DNA from: Hyphomonas sp.
GTDB lineage: Bacteria; Pseudomonadota; Alphaproteobacteria; Caulobacterales; Hyphomonadaceae
Assembly: GCA_020638455.1 (NCBI GenBank)
Contig: JACKIK010000002.1
Location: forward strand, 62,001-126,000
Reading direction: 5' to 3'
Length of the DNA stretch: 64,000 bases
Shown: positions 43,919-52,889 of the stretch, in pieces
Position numbering within the stretch: the stretch's first letter is position 1
Layout of the letters: the number at the start of each line of letters is the position of its first letter
Notes under the pieces: generated by a model
Told to the model about the DNA's origin: nothing
The model's database searches: none
What the model saw: the letters and a program-made list of their open reading frames with translations, nothing else
Made by a program: the position numbers and the translations under genes

Positions 43919-44392
43919 CTAGCCGATCACACAGGCAGCCAGCGTGACATAGGTCGTCGCCTTTCCGGCCCACAGCGTTCCGTCGCTCATTTCGGCGATC
44001 ACCCGCAGCGTCTGCGTTCCGGCCAGCCGCACCCTTGTCGAAACCTGCGCCCGTCCGGCATGCGGGCCAAGGCGGAACTCCGCAATCGTCGCAATCGGGT
44101 TGCGCGGCGAGAATATGCCGATGCGGCGAACATGGTCATCGTCCGACATCGGACTGTCCACAGTGATGTCGATGGCGACTGAATTTCCGTTCTCGGCAAT
44201 CGGTGGCAGCTTGACCCAGACCCGTCCCTCATTGATCGGCTTGTCGCCGAACATCTCGCGAATGGCGGCATCGGCTTCCTCCGGCGTCGCCTCGGCCATC
44301 GGCGGAAGCACAGCCGCAAGCGCGGTTCCGCCCGCCGCCCCAAGCAGCGTGCGCCGGTTCCATCTGATCGGGGAGAATGTCGGGTCGTCCAT
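43919..44392 (-). CDS. soxY: Thiosulfate carrier subunit SoxY with variant C-terminus
   Basis: A 157-residue protein with a Tat signal (NRRTLLGAAGGTALAAVLPP) and the SoxY fold (EGRVWVKLPPIAENGNSVAIDITVDS, TRVRLAGTQTLRVIAEMSDG). The substrate-binding cysteine is retained four residues from the end (Cys154). The C-terminus reads LAACVIG, not the usual flexible GGCGG arm. The substitution may alter how the swinging arm reaches SoxXA or other partners. ATG 44390-44392 is chosen because it precedes the Tat signal; an upstream in-frame start lies inside soxX. Confidence 0.88.
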   Translation of the reverse strand: MDDPTFSPIRWNRRTLLGAAGGTALAAVLPPMAEATPEEADAAIREMFGDKPINEGRVWVKLPPIAENGNSVAIDITVDSPMSDDDHVRRIGIFSPRNPIATIAEFRLGPHAGRAQVSTRVRLAGTQTLRVIAEMSDGTLWAGKATTYVTLAACVIG

Positions 44393-44399
44393 GCGTATA

Positions 44400-44852
44400 T
44401 CAGGATGCCTGTGCTTCGAGGAAGGCGACAAGGTCTTCGATCTGCCCGGCGCTGAGGGCCGGTGCGCCCTCATAGCCATGCTCGACCTGCCGCAACCCAT
44501 GCGTGCGGTAATAGGCCGGCATTACAGTGTCCGGCCAAATCCGCTGAGCGTCAATGATGCGGTACCGGATCTGTCCTGCGGAGAGACGGCCGCCGACACC
44601 GGTCAGCGCAGGCCCGACATTGCCCTGGAACTCCGCGTCGAGACCTTCCACCTGGTGGCAGAGCACGCAATGACCCTCCTCGCGTGAGACGAATATGGCG
44701 CGCCCGCGTTCCGCGTCGCCCGGCGCGCCCGTCAGGGAGGCGGGCACAGCATCGCCCACGATCGAGACATCGCTCGCCAGCCGCGCATCATGTTGCGGCT
44801 CACAGCCGCCGAGAAGCGCGACGAGGCTCATCGGAGCAACCGCTCGCATCAT
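44400..44852 (-). CDS. soxX: Sulfur oxidation monohaem cytochrome SoxX, predicted lipoprotein
   Basis: A 150-residue cytochrome c with haem ligands Cys62-Cys65-His66 (HCVLCHQVEG) and axial Met111 (DTVMPAYYRTHGL), the typical SoxX arrangement. The signal peptide ends LLGGC (Cys17), a lipobox, so it is likely lipid-anchored. It pairs with SoxA and relays electrons from sulfur oxidation to a cytochrome. It overlaps the FccB-like gene stop by 4 bp. Confidence 0.88.
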   Translation of the reverse strand: MMRAVAPMSLVALLGGCEPQHDARLASDVSIVGDAVPASLTGAPGDAERGRAIFVSREEGHCVLCHQVEGLDAEFQGNVGPALTGVGGRLSAGQIRYRIIDAQRIWPDTVMPAYYRTHGLRQVEHGYEGAPALSAGQIEDLVAFLEAQAS

Positions 44853-46126
44853 CCAAAGGTCTGTTCTGTGATCGTGCGGAACCAGGCGGCGGCCTGCAGC
44901 GCTTCATTGCCCTGAATCACCGGATCGGAGCCTGACGGACTGAGCCCGCCCGCGCCCTCAACGCTTTTCAGCTTGCCACCCTCGTTCGTGTAGACGCCCG
45001 CAATCGACACGGCCGCATCGTCCGAGAGGTAGGAGTAGCACGTATTGGCCAGGACGGTCGGCTCCGGTGCAAGACCGGCGAGGACGCGCGCGATCTGCGT
45101 TGCGCAGAGCTTGGCTTGCAGGTTCGCCGAGAAGGCGGACTTCGGCATCGGCGCGGCAATGGTTGCATCACCCAGCACATGAATGTCCGGCTGCAGTGCG
45201 GAGCCGAACGTGATCGGGTCGATCGGACACCAGCCCGTCATGTCGGCAACGCCCGCCCGATGCGCAATTTCGCCAGCTTTCTGCGGCGGAATGACATTCG
45301 CCACGTCCGCCGTCACATTCTCGAAATCGGTCGCCAGCGTCCGGACGGCGGGATTGACAGCGATCACGCGGCCGAAATCGTCCGCGCCCAGGCGTTCGAT
45401 CACGCCGGGATACAGATGCGCCCACGCCTCCTCGAAGAGCGGCTGCTTGGAGAACTTGTCCTGCGCGTCGAGGATCAGGAGGCGGGATTTCGGCTTCCGG
45501 GTCTTGAGGTAGTGCGCAATCAGACTCGCCCGTTCATAAGGGCCCGGCGGACAGCGGAACGGGGCGGGCGGCACGGACATGACAACCAGTCCGCCATCCT
45601 TCATGGCCTCCAGCTGCCGTCGCAGCAGGGCTGTCTGCGCGCCGGCTTTCCAGGCATGCGGCATGACCTGTGCTGCGGCTTCGTCATAGCCTTCGATGGC
45701 GCCCCAGATGAAGTCCACACCGGGCGACAGGACAAGCCGGTCATAGGACAGCATGGCGCCCGATCCGAGCGTGACCGTATGTGCGACGGGATCGACATCT
45801 GTGGCGCGCTCATGGACGATGTCTATGCCGCGCGCCCTTAACCCGTCGTACCCGAAGCGCTGCGCCTCCAGCTCCCGCAGCCCCGCAATCACCAAATTGC
45901 TGAAGGGGCAGGCATAATAGTCCGTATCCGGCTCGACCAGTGTCACCGAGGCATTGGGCAGCAATTGCTTCAGGAACCGCGCAGCCGTCGCGCCGCCAAA
46001 GCCGCCACCGACGACAACAAGCCGCGCCTTCATCTGCGCCGCGGCTTTCGGGGACAGGTCCGCCAGCGCCGCTATGCCTGCCATTCCGATCACGAGCTCC
46101 CGGCGGGTCTGGGCGAATGCCGTCAC
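44849..46126 (-). CDS. Flavocytochrome c sulfide dehydrogenase flavoprotein (FccB/SoxF)
   Basis: A 425-residue FAD flavoprotein with a Tat-type signal (TRRELVIGMAG) and an N-terminal Rossmann motif (LVVVGGGFGGATAARFL). All three functional cysteines of the family are visible: the FAD-linking one in YYACPFSN, and the redox pair in FRCPPGPYERA and TGWCPIDP. It oxidises sulfide (or a persulfide) in the periplasm and hands electrons to a c-type cytochrome, here probably the product of the gene just upstream (46123-46461). It overlaps both neighbours by 4 bp. SoxF in Sox operons is the same family. Confidence 0.9.
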   Translation of the reverse strand: MTAFAQTRRELVIGMAGIAALADLSPKAAAQMKARLVVVGGGFGGATAARFLKQLLPNASVTLVEPDTDYYACPFSNLVIAGLRELEAQRFGYDGLRARGIDIVHERATDVDPVAHTVTLGSGAMLSYDRLVLSPGVDFIWGAIEGYDEAAAQVMPHAWKAGAQTALLRRQLEAMKDGGLVVMSVPPAPFRCPPGPYERASLIAHYLKTRKPKSRLLILDAQDKFSKQPLFEEAWAHLYPGVIERLGADDFGRVIAVNPAVRTLATDFENVTADVANVIPPQKAGEIAHRAGVADMTGWCPIDPITFGSALQPDIHVLGDATIAAPMPKSAFSANLQAKLCATQIARVLAGLAPEPTVLANTCYSYLSDDAAVSIAGVYTNEGGKLKSVEGAGGLSPSGSDPVIQGNEALQAAAWFRTITEQTFG

Positions 46127-46461
46127 GGTGTCGCGCTCCTTGCGAGGTAGGTGCTGATGGCATCGATGTCGGCCTCGCTATAGCCGTGCATCATGCGGTG
46201 CATGACCGTGGTGCCGTCCGCCTCCGCCTTGTAGTCCATGAGCGACTGGCGGATCAGGGCAGCGGGGCGGTGCTCAAGGCTCGGGATCGCGCCGCCGGCG
46301 GGGCTGTGACAGCCCGAGCAGGCAAGCGACAGCGTCGCGCCATGGTCCAGCGCCGGAATTGCTGCCGCAGACCGCTCATCAGGCCATGACGGCACGCTGC
46401 CGCAGCCTGCCAGCAGCAAGGCAAGTGTCACGACGCCCAGAGCCGCTGAGACCGCCTGCAT
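46123..46461 (-). CDS. Monohaem c-type cytochrome, predicted lipoprotein (FccA/SoxE-like)
   Basis: A 112-residue cytochrome c with a lipobox signal (ALLLAGC, Cys20), haem site CSGCHSPAGG and axial methionine region VMHRMMHGYSEADI. It lies between the molybdenum hydroxylase gene (5 bp upstream) and the sulfide-dehydrogenase flavoprotein (4-bp overlap downstream). It is therefore positioned to accept electrons from either enzyme. Size and motif fit the cytochrome subunit of flavocytochrome c. Confidence 0.85.
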   Translation of the reverse strand: MQAVSAALGVVTLALLLAGCGSVPSWPDERSAAAIPALDHGATLSLACSGCHSPAGGAIPSLEHRPAALIRQSLMDYKAEADGTTVMHRMMHGYSEADIDAISTYLARSATP

Positions 46462-46466
46462 CGCAA

Positions 46467-48656
46467 CTACCTCAGCGCCTGGTCCCTGACCGGAAGCTGG
46501 CGGATGCGCTTACCTGTGGCGGCGAAGATCGCGTTCAGCACGGCGGGCGGTGCAACGGCGATCGTCGGCTCCCCGACACCTCCCCAGAAGCCGCCGGACG
46601 GCATCACAAGCGTCTCAACTTCCGGCATTTCGGCAATCCGCATCGACGTGTAGGTGTTGAAGTTCTTCTGCTGCGTCTCGCCTTTCTCGAAGGTGATTTC
46701 CTCGTGCAGCATGGCCGACAGGCCGTATACGAACGAGCCGGCCACCTGCGCATCGATCTGCTGCGGATTGACGCCGTAGCCCGGATCCGTCGCCGCCACG
46801 ATGCGGTGCATCTTGAGCTTGCCGTTCTCGTCGACGCTCACCTCCGCGCAGGCTGCCGTGTAGCTGCCGAAGGAATAGAAGCAGCACAGCCCGCGAGACT
46901 TGCCGTCGTCCGAGCCCCAACCGGACTTGTCCGCCACCGCCTGAAGCACCGCGGCGAGCTTGGGGCTGTCCTTCAGGTGGGCGAGGCGGAATTCCAGCGG
47001 GTCACGCCCGGCCGCATGCGCCAGTTCGTCCATGAAGCATTCGAGATAGATCGCGTTCTGGTTCGCGTTCACGCCGCGCCAGAAGCCGGGCCGCACCGGC
47101 GGATTGCGCATGGCATGGTCCACCTTGATGGTCGGGAAGGTGTATTTCAGCGTCTGGTCTTCGACCTGCGGATTGACGCCAGACGGCAGCAGCCCCTGGA
47201 AGACAATGTAGTCGATACCGTCGGCGAGCGCCTGCGGCATGATCCCGGCCAGGATCGACTGGCCCGAAATCCGGATCTTCAGGCCGAGCAGATTGCCGTC
47301 CGCGTCGAGCGCGCCCTGGCAAAGGGCCTTGGTGACCGGGTGATAGAAGCCCTGCTGCATGTCCTCTTCGCGCGACCAGAGCAGCTTCACCGGCGTTCCC
47401 GGCATCTGTTTGGCGATCTTCACGGCCTGCGCGACATAGTCCGGAGCGCCCTTGCGCCCGAAGCCGCCGCCAAGCAGTTGCTTGTAGACTTCGCATTGCT
47501 CGATGGGCAGTTCGGCCGCTTCCGCCGTTGCGGCGAGTGCGGATTCCCCGTTCTGCGTCGGGCACCAGACTTCACACTTGTCCGCCGTCCACAGCGCGAT
47601 GGCGTTCATCGGTTCCATGCAGGCATGGTTCTGGTGCGGGGCATTGTAGCGCGCCTCGATGACCTTCGCCGCCTTTGCAAACGCTGCGTCGACGTCGCCG
47701 ACCTGGTTGCCAAGGAAAGCGTCCTTGGCGGTCAGCCCCTCGTCGAGGTTCGCTTCGAACGCCGCGCTCGAATGGTCCGAGCCTTCGCCCGGCTGCCACT
47801 CGACGGGCAGCGCATCGAGCGCCGTCTTTGCCTGCCACCACGTATCCGCCACAACGGCCACCGCCGTGTCGTCGACCTGAACCACATGCTTCACGCCGGG
47901 CATTGAACTGACAGCGCTCGCATCGAATGATTTCAGCGTGCCGCCGCGCATCGGCGCGGCCATGATGGCGGCATTCAGCATGCCGTCTATCTTAAAATCC
48001 GTCGTGTAGACCTGCTTGCCGGTCACCTTGTCGGCCGTGTCGAGCCGCTTCACCGGCTTTCCGATGAGCTTCCATTCCGACGGGTCCTTCAGCGGAATAT
48101 CCGTCGGCACGGGCAGCGCAGCCGCGTCCTCGGCCACCTCGCCGAAGCGCAATGTCTTGCCTGTAGGTGTGTGCGTAATGACGCTCTTGGCGGCGGTGCA
48201 TTCCGCGGCCGGCACGCCCCAGCGGTTGGCTGCTGCCTGCACCAGCATCGTGCGCGCGACGGCGCCGCCTTCGCGAACATAGTCCTGGCTCGTCCGGATG
48301 CCCCGGCTGCCGCCTGTCAGGAAGTCGCCCCAGACGCGGTCGCGGGCGAGGTTCTGGCCGGGTGTCGGATACTCGGTCGTGACCTTGTCCCAGTCGCATT
48401 CGAGTTCTTCGGCGACCATCTGCGCAAGGCCGGTCAGCGTGCCCTGACCCATTTCAGAACGGGCGATGCGGATCGTAACGACATCGTCCGTACCGATATG
48501 TACCCAGGCGTTCACCTCGGGCAGTTCCGCCTGGGGTGTGTCGGCGCCGCCATCCTTCTTTCCGGGCGCGCAAGCCGAAAGAATGCCGATCGTCAGGCCG
48601 GTGGCGCCGGTCCCCACGATGAAGCCGCGGCGGGAGAGATCGATAATGCTTGTCAT
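46467..48656 (-). CDS. Molybdopterin-binding hydroxylase large subunit (xanthine dehydrogenase family, IorB-like)
   Basis: A 729-residue molybdenum enzyme of the isoquinoline 1-oxidoreductase beta / aldehyde dehydrogenase type. It has a twin-arginine signal with lipobox-like end (SRRGFIVGTGATGLTIGILSAC is split by the cleavage region), predicting a periplasmic location. Two cofactor-binding regions are seen, including LLGGGFGRKGAPDY and GFWRGVNANQNAIYLECFMDELA. The active-site glutamate is in FWGGVGEPTIAVAPPAVLNAI. It pairs with the [2Fe-2S] subunit at 48671-49126 and needs the XdhC-MocA fusion. Enzymes of this type pass electrons to cytochrome c. ATG 48654-48656 precedes the Tat signal. Confidence 0.88.
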   Translation of the reverse strand: MTSIIDLSRRGFIVGTGATGLTIGILSACAPGKKDGGADTPQAELPEVNAWVHIGTDDVVTIRIARSEMGQGTLTGLAQMVAEELECDWDKVTTEYPTPGQNLARDRVWGDFLTGGSRGIRTSQDYVREGGAVARTMLVQAAANRWGVPAAECTAAKSVITHTPTGKTLRFGEVAEDAAALPVPTDIPLKDPSEWKLIGKPVKRLDTADKVTGKQVYTTDFKIDGMLNAAIMAAPMRGGTLKSFDASAVSSMPGVKHVVQVDDTAVAVVADTWWQAKTALDALPVEWQPGEGSDHSSAAFEANLDEGLTAKDAFLGNQVGDVDAAFAKAAKVIEARYNAPHQNHACMEPMNAIALWTADKCEVWCPTQNGESALAATAEAAELPIEQCEVYKQLLGGGFGRKGAPDYVAQAVKIAKQMPGTPVKLLWSREEDMQQGFYHPVTKALCQGALDADGNLLGLKIRISGQSILAGIMPQALADGIDYIVFQGLLPSGVNPQVEDQTLKYTFPTIKVDHAMRNPPVRPGFWRGVNANQNAIYLECFMDELAHAAGRDPLEFRLAHLKDSPKLAAVLQAVADKSGWGSDDGKSRGLCCFYSFGSYTAACAEVSVDENGKLKMHRIVAATDPGYGVNPQQIDAQVAGSFVYGLSAMLHEEITFEKGETQQKNFNTYTSMRIAEMPEVETLVMPSGGFWGGVGEPTIAVAPPAVLNAIFAATGKRIRQLPVRDQALR

Positions 48657-48670
48657 TGGTTCGTCCTCCT

Positions 48671-49126
48671 TCAGGCTTTCTTGGTCTTGGCCAGGTGAAT
48701 GCCCTTGCGGACCCGCGCAAACGTCCCGCACCGGCAGATATTGGTGATCTCGCGGTCGATGTCTTCGTCCGTGGCGTCGGGCTTGTTGTTGAGCAGGCCG
48801 GCGACGGCCATGATCATGCCCGGCTGGCAGTAGCCGCACTGCGGAACGTCGAGCTCGACCCAGGCCTGCTGCACGGGGTGGCTGCCATCCTTCGAAAGGC
48901 CCTCGATCGTCGTGATCTCCTCGTCGCCCGACAACGCGCCGACCGGGTAGACACAGGACCGGATGGCCTGTCCGTCAACATGCACCGTGCAAGCGCCGCA
49001 TTCAGCGATGCCGCAACCATATTTTGTGCCGGTCAGGCCGAGTTGCTCCCGAAGCACCCAGAGGAGGGGTGTGGAGTCGTCGACGTCGACCGTCACTGTC
49101 TTGCCATTGACCTTCAGCGTCGCCAT
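48671..49126 (-). CDS. [2Fe-2S]-binding small subunit of molybdenum hydroxylase (IorA-like)
   Basis: A 151-residue subunit. The plant-type ferredoxin cluster is in YGCGIAECGACTVHVDGQAIRSC, and the C-terminal helical domain holds the second cluster (CGYCQPGM and CRCGTF). It relays electrons from the molybdenum centre of the large subunit. It has no signal and is presumably co-exported with the Tat-dependent large subunit. It is the first gene of the nine-gene operon; a strong GGGAGGAG ribosome site precedes it. Confidence 0.92.
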   Translation of the reverse strand: MATLKVNGKTVTVDVDDSTPLLWVLREQLGLTGTKYGCGIAECGACTVHVDGQAIRSCVYPVGALSGDEEITTIEGLSKDGSHPVQQAWVELDVPQCGYCQPGMIMAVAGLLNNKPDATDEDIDREITNICRCGTFARVRKGIHLAKTKKA

Positions 49127-49212
49127 GGGGCTCCTCCCTCTCCATCATTTCCAGAATCCTTATGGTTAACTCTAGAGCATCTGAAACCCAATTGCACTCC
49201 GAACCCGTTCGA

Positions 49213-49227
49213 AAGGCGGAGCGCCTT
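49213..49227. terminator. Hairpin downstream of ABC-export operon
   Basis: AAGGCG-GAG-CGCCTT perfect stem in the 155-bp gap between the membrane-fusion gene stop (49282) and the molybdenum hydroxylase operon start (49126). On the minus strand it is followed by TTTC, so a weak terminator for the upstream operon is plausible. Confidence 0.4.
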
Positions 49228-49281
49228 CAGAGACCTTTGGAATCTGTGGATATTTGTGCGCGTCGCGCGGTTTCGGAGACG

Positions 49282-50520
49282 CTAGCCCGTCGCCGCCACG
49301 GCCTGGTCGATGGCGCGGCTGGCCTTGGGCATGGTCCGGATCTTCACCTTCGCGCCACGTTCCAGCAGGCGGGGCGGATGGATCACAACCCTGTCGCCTT
49401 CGTTCACGCCATCAAGGATTTCCGCATAGGTGCGGTTGGTGTGGCCGACGGATACTTCGCGCCACTCGGCGCGCCCGTTCTCGATCACGAAGACCGCCCA
49501 GCCATCGCCGTCCCGGAACAGGGCTGCCATCGGCACGACGAGCCGGTTGGTTCCCTGCCAGACTGCAATGTTTGCCATGAAGCGGTAGCCATGCCCGAGG
49601 TTCTGCCGCTCGGACGGATCGTCCAGATCCATGACGATGTTGACGCGCTGCTCCTCGATTCCGAGCGCGGAGACTTTGGTGAAACCAGCCGGCTCAACAC
49701 GCCGCACACGACCGGGCAACGGCGCCCCGCCCCAGTCGGTGAAGGTAACCGGGTCACCCGGTTTCACGCGCACCGCTTCCTCCGAAAGGAAATCGGCGAC
49801 GCATTCAAGCGAGTTGAGATCGCCGATCTGCACGATCGGCGTACCCTGAGCGACAGGTCCCTCGCTTTCGCGGTCGACGGACAGGATCTGGCCGGACAGG
49901 GGCGCTTTGACGGCGATGACGTCGTTGCCGTTCTGCGCCTCGCTCGGCAGCAGCGCCGCGCGGGCCGCCGCCAGTTCCTGACGGCGCACGCCGATCACCG
50001 CTTCGCCGGCGCGGAGGGCAAGATAGCCCTCGCGTTCTGCAGATTCGGCATTGTCGACGGCCTGCTGCGAGACGGTGGCTGATTCCAGCAGCTTCTTCGC
50101 CCGGTCGAGATCGCGCACAAGGCGGGCATGTTCTGCGCGCAGCCGTTCGGCATCCGCCCGGGCCGCAGTGAGTGCGGCTTCCGCAGACGACACGGCAGAC
50201 TTCAGCTGCGCCGCGGTCCGCGCGGGCAGGAGCGGTGGCAACAGGGGCCGGATGGTCGTGACTACCGTTTCACCATCGGTCACAAAATCGCCGGGCTCGA
50301 CCTCGACGCGCGTCATCGTGCCGTCGAGCGGGGCGGACAGCACAAAGACGTCACGCACGCGGGTCATTCCGTCGTCAGACACGGTCACGGTCATGTCCTG
50401 CCGCGTCACGCTTGCCGCATCGACATCAATCGCACGCGGCGAGAAGGTCCAGGCAAATCCCAGAAGCGCCAGCACGGCGAGACCGATCCAGATACGTACG
50501 CGGACAGACGGCATCTTCAT
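49282..50520 (-). CDS. Membrane-fusion (HlyD/AcrA-type) periplasmic adaptor
   Basis: A 412-residue adaptor with one N-terminal membrane anchor (VRIWIGLAVLALLGFAWTF), a barrel-sandwich region (LSAPLDGTMTRVEVEPGDFVTDGETVV), a long coiled-coil hairpin (about residues 105-190) and a C-terminal beta domain. It would connect the ABC permease encoded upstream to an outer membrane factor. It is the last gene of ABC ATPase - permease - adaptor, each overlapping by 4 bp. No outer membrane gene is in this set; the NodT-like protein at 53782-55131 is the nearest candidate. Confidence 0.87.
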   Translation of the reverse strand: MKMPSVRVRIWIGLAVLALLGFAWTFSPRAIDVDAASVTRQDMTVTVSDDGMTRVRDVFVLSAPLDGTMTRVEVEPGDFVTDGETVVTTIRPLLPPLLPARTAAQLKSAVSSAEAALTAARADAERLRAEHARLVRDLDRAKKLLESATVSQQAVDNAESAEREGYLALRAGEAVIGVRRQELAAARAALLPSEAQNGNDVIAVKAPLSGQILSVDRESEGPVAQGTPIVQIGDLNSLECVADFLSEEAVRVKPGDPVTFTDWGGAPLPGRVRRVEPAGFTKVSALGIEEQRVNIVMDLDDPSERQNLGHGYRFMANIAVWQGTNRLVVPMAALFRDGDGWAVFVIENGRAEWREVSVGHTNRTYAEILDGVNEGDRVVIHPPRLLERGAKVKIRTMPKASRAIDQAVAATG

Positions 50521-52889
50521 TCCCTGGTTTTCAGCACAGCAATCAGATCCAGCGAACGGACCCGCCGCACAACGAACAGGGCCGCCACGGTGGAAGACAC
50601 CAGAACGATGGCTGCCGCAAGGCCCAGCGTCGACGGATCCACGATAACAGGAATGCGATAAAGTTCCGTTGCCATCGCCGTGGCAATCAGATGCGCCAGC
50701 GCAATCCCGCCGAGGCAGCCGATCGGAATGCCCGCAAGCGTGATCAGCGCGAGTTCGCCGAGCAGGATGTAGCCGACTTCATTATTGGTGAAGCCGAGCA
50801 CGCGCAGGCTGGCCAGCTCGCGCCCACGCTCCGTGAGACTGATCCGCGCGGCATTGTAGACGACACCGGCCGCAATTGCCCCGCCGATCACGGCATAGAC
50901 GCCCATCATGATGTAGATCGTCTCCTGCAGCGTCTGCTCGAACGAAGCGATGGCTGCGGCGCGAAGGGAGACGCCGGCGATGCCCGGCCGCTGGATCACG
51001 CTGTCCTCGAAATCGGTCTGGTGCAGCGGGTCCAGTTTGAGATAGGCGCCCGAAACGCTCGGCGGCTGGTCCATCATCGCGTTCAGTGTGGCAAGGTCCA
51101 TGAAGGCAGGCGAACCGATCGTCTCGTCGATAACCGCCGTCACCGGAAGGTCCACGACAGGCCGCGTCCCGTCCAGCACGTGCGCGGTGACCACGTCGCC
51201 CGTGGTGACATGCAACATGCTGGCGAGCTGTGAGGATAAGGTGAGACCCTCCGCCGGTATCTCGACATATTGTCCGTCTGCTGACAGCAGCCGCCGCAGG
51301 TCACCATGCGAGGGCAGGCCCGTGATGCCGACGCGCTCGGAGCGCCATGCCGATTCCAACCGGGCAGGCACATCCCGCACGCCTTCCGCCGTCAGGACGC
51401 CCGGCAGCCGTGCGAGCTCGCTGACGGCGGTGTCGTTACGCGCCTCGAAGAAGGTCACGGCGGCATCGTGCGAATTGGTGCGGAAGAACATCTTGTCCAT
51501 CATGTCGTCCATGGAGTCGAAGGTGAACAAAGTCCCGACCAGCAACATGACGGCGGCCGCCACGCCGAACAGGTTCGCCGCCGTGCGCGCAGGGAAGCGG
51601 AAAATGTGGCGAAGGATCAGGCGTGTCGGCTCGTCCAGCCAGCGCATCTGGAGCAGGTATCTCAGCCAGCCCTGCTGGTAGTTGACCGGAGGCGCAGGCG
51701 ACATGGCCTCGGCGGGCGACAGCTTTGCCGCCCCAAGCGCAGCAGACATGGCGCCGGCAATGGACGCTCCCATCGCGGCAACTGCACTGACCGCAAGCGA
51801 GAACCCGTCCACCCGCCATGTGAGGTTCGGAATACGGAAGGTTTCTGCATAAAGATGGGTGATCATGTTCTCCAGAACGAATCCGAACGCATAGCCGGCC
51901 AGCACGCCGCCGCCAGTGATTGCGATGGCAAACTTCAGGTAATGCCAGGCGATCTCCCAGCGCGAGTAGCCAAACGCCTTGACCAGGCCGATTTGCTGGC
52001 GTTCGGTCTGGATCAGGCGGTTGAGGATCGAGTGGATCAGGATGGCCGAGACGACGAGGAACACGGCCGGAATGATCCGCGCCATCGTCTTCAGCTGTTC
52101 CATCTCGGACTCGACAAAGGCATTCGAAAGCTGGTCCGACCGGTCGAACGCACCCGTTCCGCCATACGGAGCAAGCACATCGTCCGCCTGGTCGATCACA
52201 GACGCCGTATCGGTGCCTGGTGCCACGGTCAGGCTGACGCTGTTGAAGGCCCCGTCGAGGTCGAAGGCGGCTTCCAGCGCGCGCCGGCGCATCCAAAATA
52301 TGCCATACAGCCTGTCGTCCGGCAGCAGGGTGCCCGGACCAAGCGCATAGATGAATTCCGGACTGTCGCCGATGCCGACAATATTCAGCGTCCGCAGGCG
52401 CCCGTTCATCACGGCCTCGATCGCATCGCCCGGTTCCAGCTCATTTGCTTCGGCAAAGGCATTGGAAATGATGATCTCGTTCGGCGACCGCGCTTCCGGA
52501 TATCGCCCCGCGAACAGCACAAGCCGGTTCAGCGTGCTCTCGCCTTCGTCCGGCAAGGACACGATCTGGGCATTGGCCGGTTCCTCGACGCCTGCGATGC
52601 GAAGGATGACCAGCCGCACGATGCGCGTCTCCACCGTTTGTACCCCGTCAATCGCACGCAGCCGCGATGCAGCGCCTTCGGGGGCACGCCGGACCGAGGC
52701 GAAGACGTCGGCAAAGCGGTAGCGCTCATAGTAGGCGTCGCGGCTTGCCCGCAACGTGCTCAGCGTGCCAAGCGCCATGACCATGATCGCCACGCCGCAG
52801 GCAACAATGATGCCGACTGCAATCGCCTGTCCCCGCATGTGCCAGATGTCGCGAAACAGCTTGATATCGAGGGGAGAGAGCCGGCTCAC
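50517..52889 (-). CDS. ABC transporter permease, FtsX/MacB-like (long form)
   Basis: A 790-residue permease with two FtsX-type units: membrane helices near residues 20-45, 275-420 and 670-785, separated by MacB-like periplasmic domains. Landmarks are RGQAIAVGIIVACGVAIMVMALGTL at the N-terminus and the repeated LTERGRELASLRVLGFTNNEVGYILLGE coupling helix. Start is GTG, overlapping the ATPase stop by 4 bp. Members export lipids, peptides or toxic compounds through tripartite machines; the two-unit architecture resembles the DevC/LolC-like group with eight helices. The substrate is unknown. Confidence 0.88.
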   Translation of the reverse strand: MSRLSPLDIKLFRDIWHMRGQAIAVGIIVACGVAIMVMALGTLSTLRASRDAYYERYRFADVFASVRRAPEGAASRLRAIDGVQTVETRIVRLVILRIAGVEEPANAQIVSLPDEGESTLNRLVLFAGRYPEARSPNEIIISNAFAEANELEPGDAIEAVMNGRLRTLNIVGIGDSPEFIYALGPGTLLPDDRLYGIFWMRRRALEAAFDLDGAFNSVSLTVAPGTDTASVIDQADDVLAPYGGTGAFDRSDQLSNAFVESEMEQLKTMARIIPAVFLVVSAILIHSILNRLIQTERQQIGLVKAFGYSRWEIAWHYLKFAIAITGGGVLAGYAFGFVLENMITHLYAETFRIPNLTWRVDGFSLAVSAVAAMGASIAGAMSAALGAAKLSPAEAMSPAPPVNYQQGWLRYLLQMRWLDEPTRLILRHIFRFPARTAANLFGVAAAVMLLVGTLFTFDSMDDMMDKMFFRTNSHDAAVTFFEARNDTAVSELARLPGVLTAEGVRDVPARLESAWRSERVGITGLPSHGDLRRLLSADGQYVEIPAEGLTLSSQLASMLHVTTGDVVTAHVLDGTRPVVDLPVTAVIDETIGSPAFMDLATLNAMMDQPPSVSGAYLKLDPLHQTDFEDSVIQRPGIAGVSLRAAAIASFEQTLQETIYIMMGVYAVIGGAIAAGVVYNAARISLTERGRELASLRVLGFTNNEVGYILLGELALITLAGIPIGCLGGIALAHLIATAMATELYRIPVIVDPSTLGLAAAIVLVSSTVAALFVVRRVRSLDLIAVLKTRE

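Noticed and set aside
46359..47906. 515-codon plus-strand open frame opposite the molybdenum hydroxylase
   Set aside because: Arg/His-rich antisense translation without domains; the opposite strand carries cofactor-binding motifs.
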